NCBI GenBank assembly: GCA_900547615.1
Contig: URHH01000060.1
Coordinates: 1-14,577 of the forward strand
DNA length: 14,577 bases
Direction of reading: 5' to 3'
Source of the DNA: an uncultured Blautia sp.
Lineage (GTDB): Bacteria; Bacillota; Clostridia; Lachnospirales; Lachnospiraceae
The notes under the pieces: model-generated
Told to the model about the DNA's origin: nothing
The model's database searches: none
What the model saw: only the letters and a program-made list of their open reading frames with translations
Program-made: the position numbers and the translations under genes
Shown here: positions 13,540 to 14,577 of the stretch, one piece after another
Numbering within the stretch: position 1 is the stretch's first letter
Layout: each line of letters starts with the position of its first letter

Positions 13540-14217
13540 TCAAGCTGCATTGCTCAATGTAAGCCCTGCGCTTTTTGCAAGAAAAACTCCCGCTGGAAGG
13601 AGTATCATGGAAAGGCAGCACCAGTATCTCATAACTTTTATAATATGCGGCCAATTTCTGTTGTTGAATTTCAGTCCCATCATATTCATGCGAAATGGTC
13701 CGTCATAAAAAACAGTTACTTTTTGTTCATCGTAGAATCCCGGCAGCTTTGTTTTTACAAAAAAACAGAAATAAACTCCAAAGATTGCACACAATACTAT
13801 CAGCACGGCAAGAGATTCAAAAAAAGGCTCTCTGCGATTTAAAAATAATCCTGCCGCTCCCAAAAGCAGAGAAATTCCGTAAAAAATGAACCATCTGCTT
13901 TTCACCTGATATGCACGCTCCGTTTTTTCCTCTCCGTAATGAATCGCCGTCTTTACAATATCCTCCACCGTGTCTGTCTCCAAAATGGCATTTTTCTCCA
14001 TTCTCTCGCACATTAAAAGTTCCGTGACTGAAACTCCCAAAAGCTCTGCAAGAGGAATCAAAAGACTGGTGTCCGGTATACTATTTCCGGTTTCCCATTT
14101 ACTCACCGCCTTATCAGATACATAAAGCTGCTGTGCAAGCTCCTTCTGGGTGTATCCCTTTTCTTTCCTAAGCTCGGATATAAGAGCCCCGAATTTTTCT
14201 TTGTCAATCTCGAACAT
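13540..14217 (-). CDS. Membrane-bound XRE-family transcription regulator, probably truncated at its C-terminus
   Basis: This 225-residue protein starts at ATG 14217-14215. A GTG at 14232 is also in frame, but it overlaps the GGAGGTGATC ribosome site, so the ATG is preferred. An XRE-type helix-turn-helix occupies about 8-66 (LRKEKGYTQKELAQQLYVSDKAVSKWETG), with the YVSDKAVSKWE block typical of Cro/CI-like regulators in Firmicutes. A linker leads to three hydrophobic segments (about 110-128, 134-157 and 200-219). A TGA at 13542-13540 ends the frame, yet the same frame continues for 29 sense codons and includes another hydrophobic segment, so the stop may be a nonsense mutation. The target is unknown. 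The gene has its own promoter and may control itself or the protease gene that follows. Confidence 0.8.
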   Translation of the reverse strand: MFEIDKEKFGALISELRKEKGYTQKELAQQLYVSDKAVSKWETGNSIPDTSLLIPLAELLGVSVTELLMCERMEKNAILETDTVEDIVKTAIHYGEEKTERAYQVKSRWFIFYGISLLLGAAGLFLNRREPFFESLAVLIVLCAIFGVYFCFFVKTKLPGFYDEQKVTVFYDGPFRMNMMGLKFNNRNWPHIIKVMRYWCCLSMILLPAGVFLAKSAGLTLSNAA

Positions 14218-14237
14218 ATTGATCACCTCCACTGAAA

Positions 14238-14266
14238 ATTATAAGGGAATTTGCTGTTTTTCACAA
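14238..14266 (-). promoter_or_regulatory. Promoter of the XRE regulator gene
   Basis: On the minus strand TTGTGA (-35, 14266-14261) and a perfect TATAAT (-10, 14243-14238) are 17 bases apart. The start codon is about 20 bases after the -10 box, so the leader is short and includes the GGAGGTGATC ribosome site. Confidence 0.65.
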
Positions 14267-14276
14267 CCGAACAGCA
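14252..14276. promoter_or_regulatory. Inverted repeat over the -35 box of the XRE gene, possible autoregulatory operator
   Basis: Arms TGCTGTT (14252-14258) and AACAGCA (14270-14276) are perfect complements 11 bases apart. The -35 box lies between them. XRE repressors often bind symmetric sites over their own promoter, so this is a candidate operator, by position and symmetry only. Confidence 0.4.
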
Positions 14277-14318
14277 GTAGAATCCCCTGTTTTCACTGGT
14301 ATTCCGGGTTTCGAACCC

Positions 14319-14347
14319 AAAAAGGAGCTGTGCATCAGCACAGCTCC
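14319..14347 (-). terminator. Rho-independent terminator after fucI
   Basis: Perfect 10-bp arms GGAGCTGTGC (14324-14333) and GCACAGCTCC (14338-14347) enclose a 4-base loop. On the minus strand they are followed by TTTTT (14323-14319). The hairpin begins 23 bases after the fucI stop codon. Confidence 0.9.
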
Positions 14348-14370
14348 CCATCTGCCTTAAGCAGTATATT

Positions 14371-14577
14371 TTATTTGTAAAGTGGTCCGTAGTTCTTGCA
14401 GGCTCTGTAGTCTGCGCCTTCTTTGTCCATTCCGAATGCGTTCCAAGCTGCAGGACGGAAGATTTTCTCTTCCGGAACATTGTGCATGCAAACCGGGATT
14501 CTCAGCATGGAGCACATTGTGATAAGATCTGCACCGATGTGTCCGTAAGAGATTGCACCGTGGTTTGCACCCCAGTT
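14371..14577 (-). CDS. fucI: L-fucose isomerase, C-terminal end (5' part outside window)
   Basis: The minus strand is open from the right edge to a TAA at 14373-14371, giving 68 residues that begin NWGANHGAISYGHIGADLIT and end EGADYRACKNYGPLYK. This matches the highly conserved C-terminus of L-fucose isomerase as I recall it, including the NHG and HIGADLI blocks, the VCMHNVPEEKIFRP stretch and the YGPLYK tail. FucI is a metal-dependent cytoplasmic enzyme that converts L-fucose to L-fuculose, the step after FucU. D-arabinose isomerase activity is common in the same family. Only the last tenth or so of the protein is present. A strong terminator follows, so this is the last gene of its transcript, and other fucose genes probably lie to the right. 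Confidence 0.9.
   Translation of the reverse strand, partial: NWGANHGAISYGHIGADLITMCSMLRIPVCMHNVPEEKIFRPAAWNAFGMDKEGADYRACKNYGPLYK

Noticed and set aside
14218..14232. GTG start for the XRE regulator, five codons upstream
   Set aside because: The GTG lies inside the GGAGGTGATC ribosome site that serves the ATG at 14217.
14306..14318. Sequence GGGTTTCGAACCC, which on the minus strand resembles a tRNA T-arm (GGGTTCGAAACCC) followed by ACCA
   Set aside because: No matching 5' acceptor strand, anticodon arm or D-arm is found upstream, only four bases lie between the arm and ACCA, and a fucI terminator occupies the expected tRNA body. Most likely chance.

Overview
The window looks like the chromosome of a gut Lachnospiraceae-type Firmicute. 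The basis is the moderately low GC, strong AGGAGG-type ribosome sites, YesM/YesN-type two-component genes, a secreted papain-like protease with fibronectin-III repeats, and L-fucose metabolism genes. I infer the family from gene style and do not name a species. The common theme is sugar sensing and uptake, with L-fucose use marked by a fucose mutarotase gene (fucU) and the C-terminal end of a fucose isomerase gene (fucI).

Left part (1-4190, minus strand): an RbsA/MglA-type sugar ABC transporter, read right to left as ATPase copy A, RbsC-type permease, ATPase copy B. Copy B runs to the left window edge and lacks only the last base of its stop codon. The two ATPase genes share 1472 bp without a single mismatch. 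Their first codons differ at five positions: four synonymous changes and an ATG/GTG start swap. The transporter genes have their own promoter, placed just after a strong terminator.

Middle (4193-8636, minus strand): three genes joined by 4-bp ATGA overlaps. They encode a YesN-like response regulator, a YesM-like histidine kinase with a large extracellular sensor region, and a membrane-anchored sugar-binding protein. This is the layout of a sugar-sensing three-component module, and its likely target is the downstream transporter. Divergent from it on the plus strand are a VOC/glyoxalase-fold protein and fucU, followed by a terminator.

Right part (9858-14577, minus strand): a surface protein with SH3-like domains, a 12-residue Pro/Thr stalk repeat and a C-terminal membrane anchor; a secreted C1 (papain) cysteine protease with a lectin-like domain and three Fn3-like repeats; and a membrane-bound XRE-family regulator that appears shortened by an in-frame TGA, since about 29 more codons, including a hydrophobic segment, stay open after it. 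The last 207 bases are the 3' end of fucI, with a clear terminator.

Taken together, this region could sense a host-type sugar (L-fucose is the best guess), import it, convert it through FucU and FucI, and display or secrete surface proteins that attack glycoprotein. Assigning the transporter and sensor to fucose is inference from neighbourhood only. No RNA gene, CRISPR array or transposase was found. The longest gene-free stretch is 172 bases (4021-4192), so there is no large empty region.
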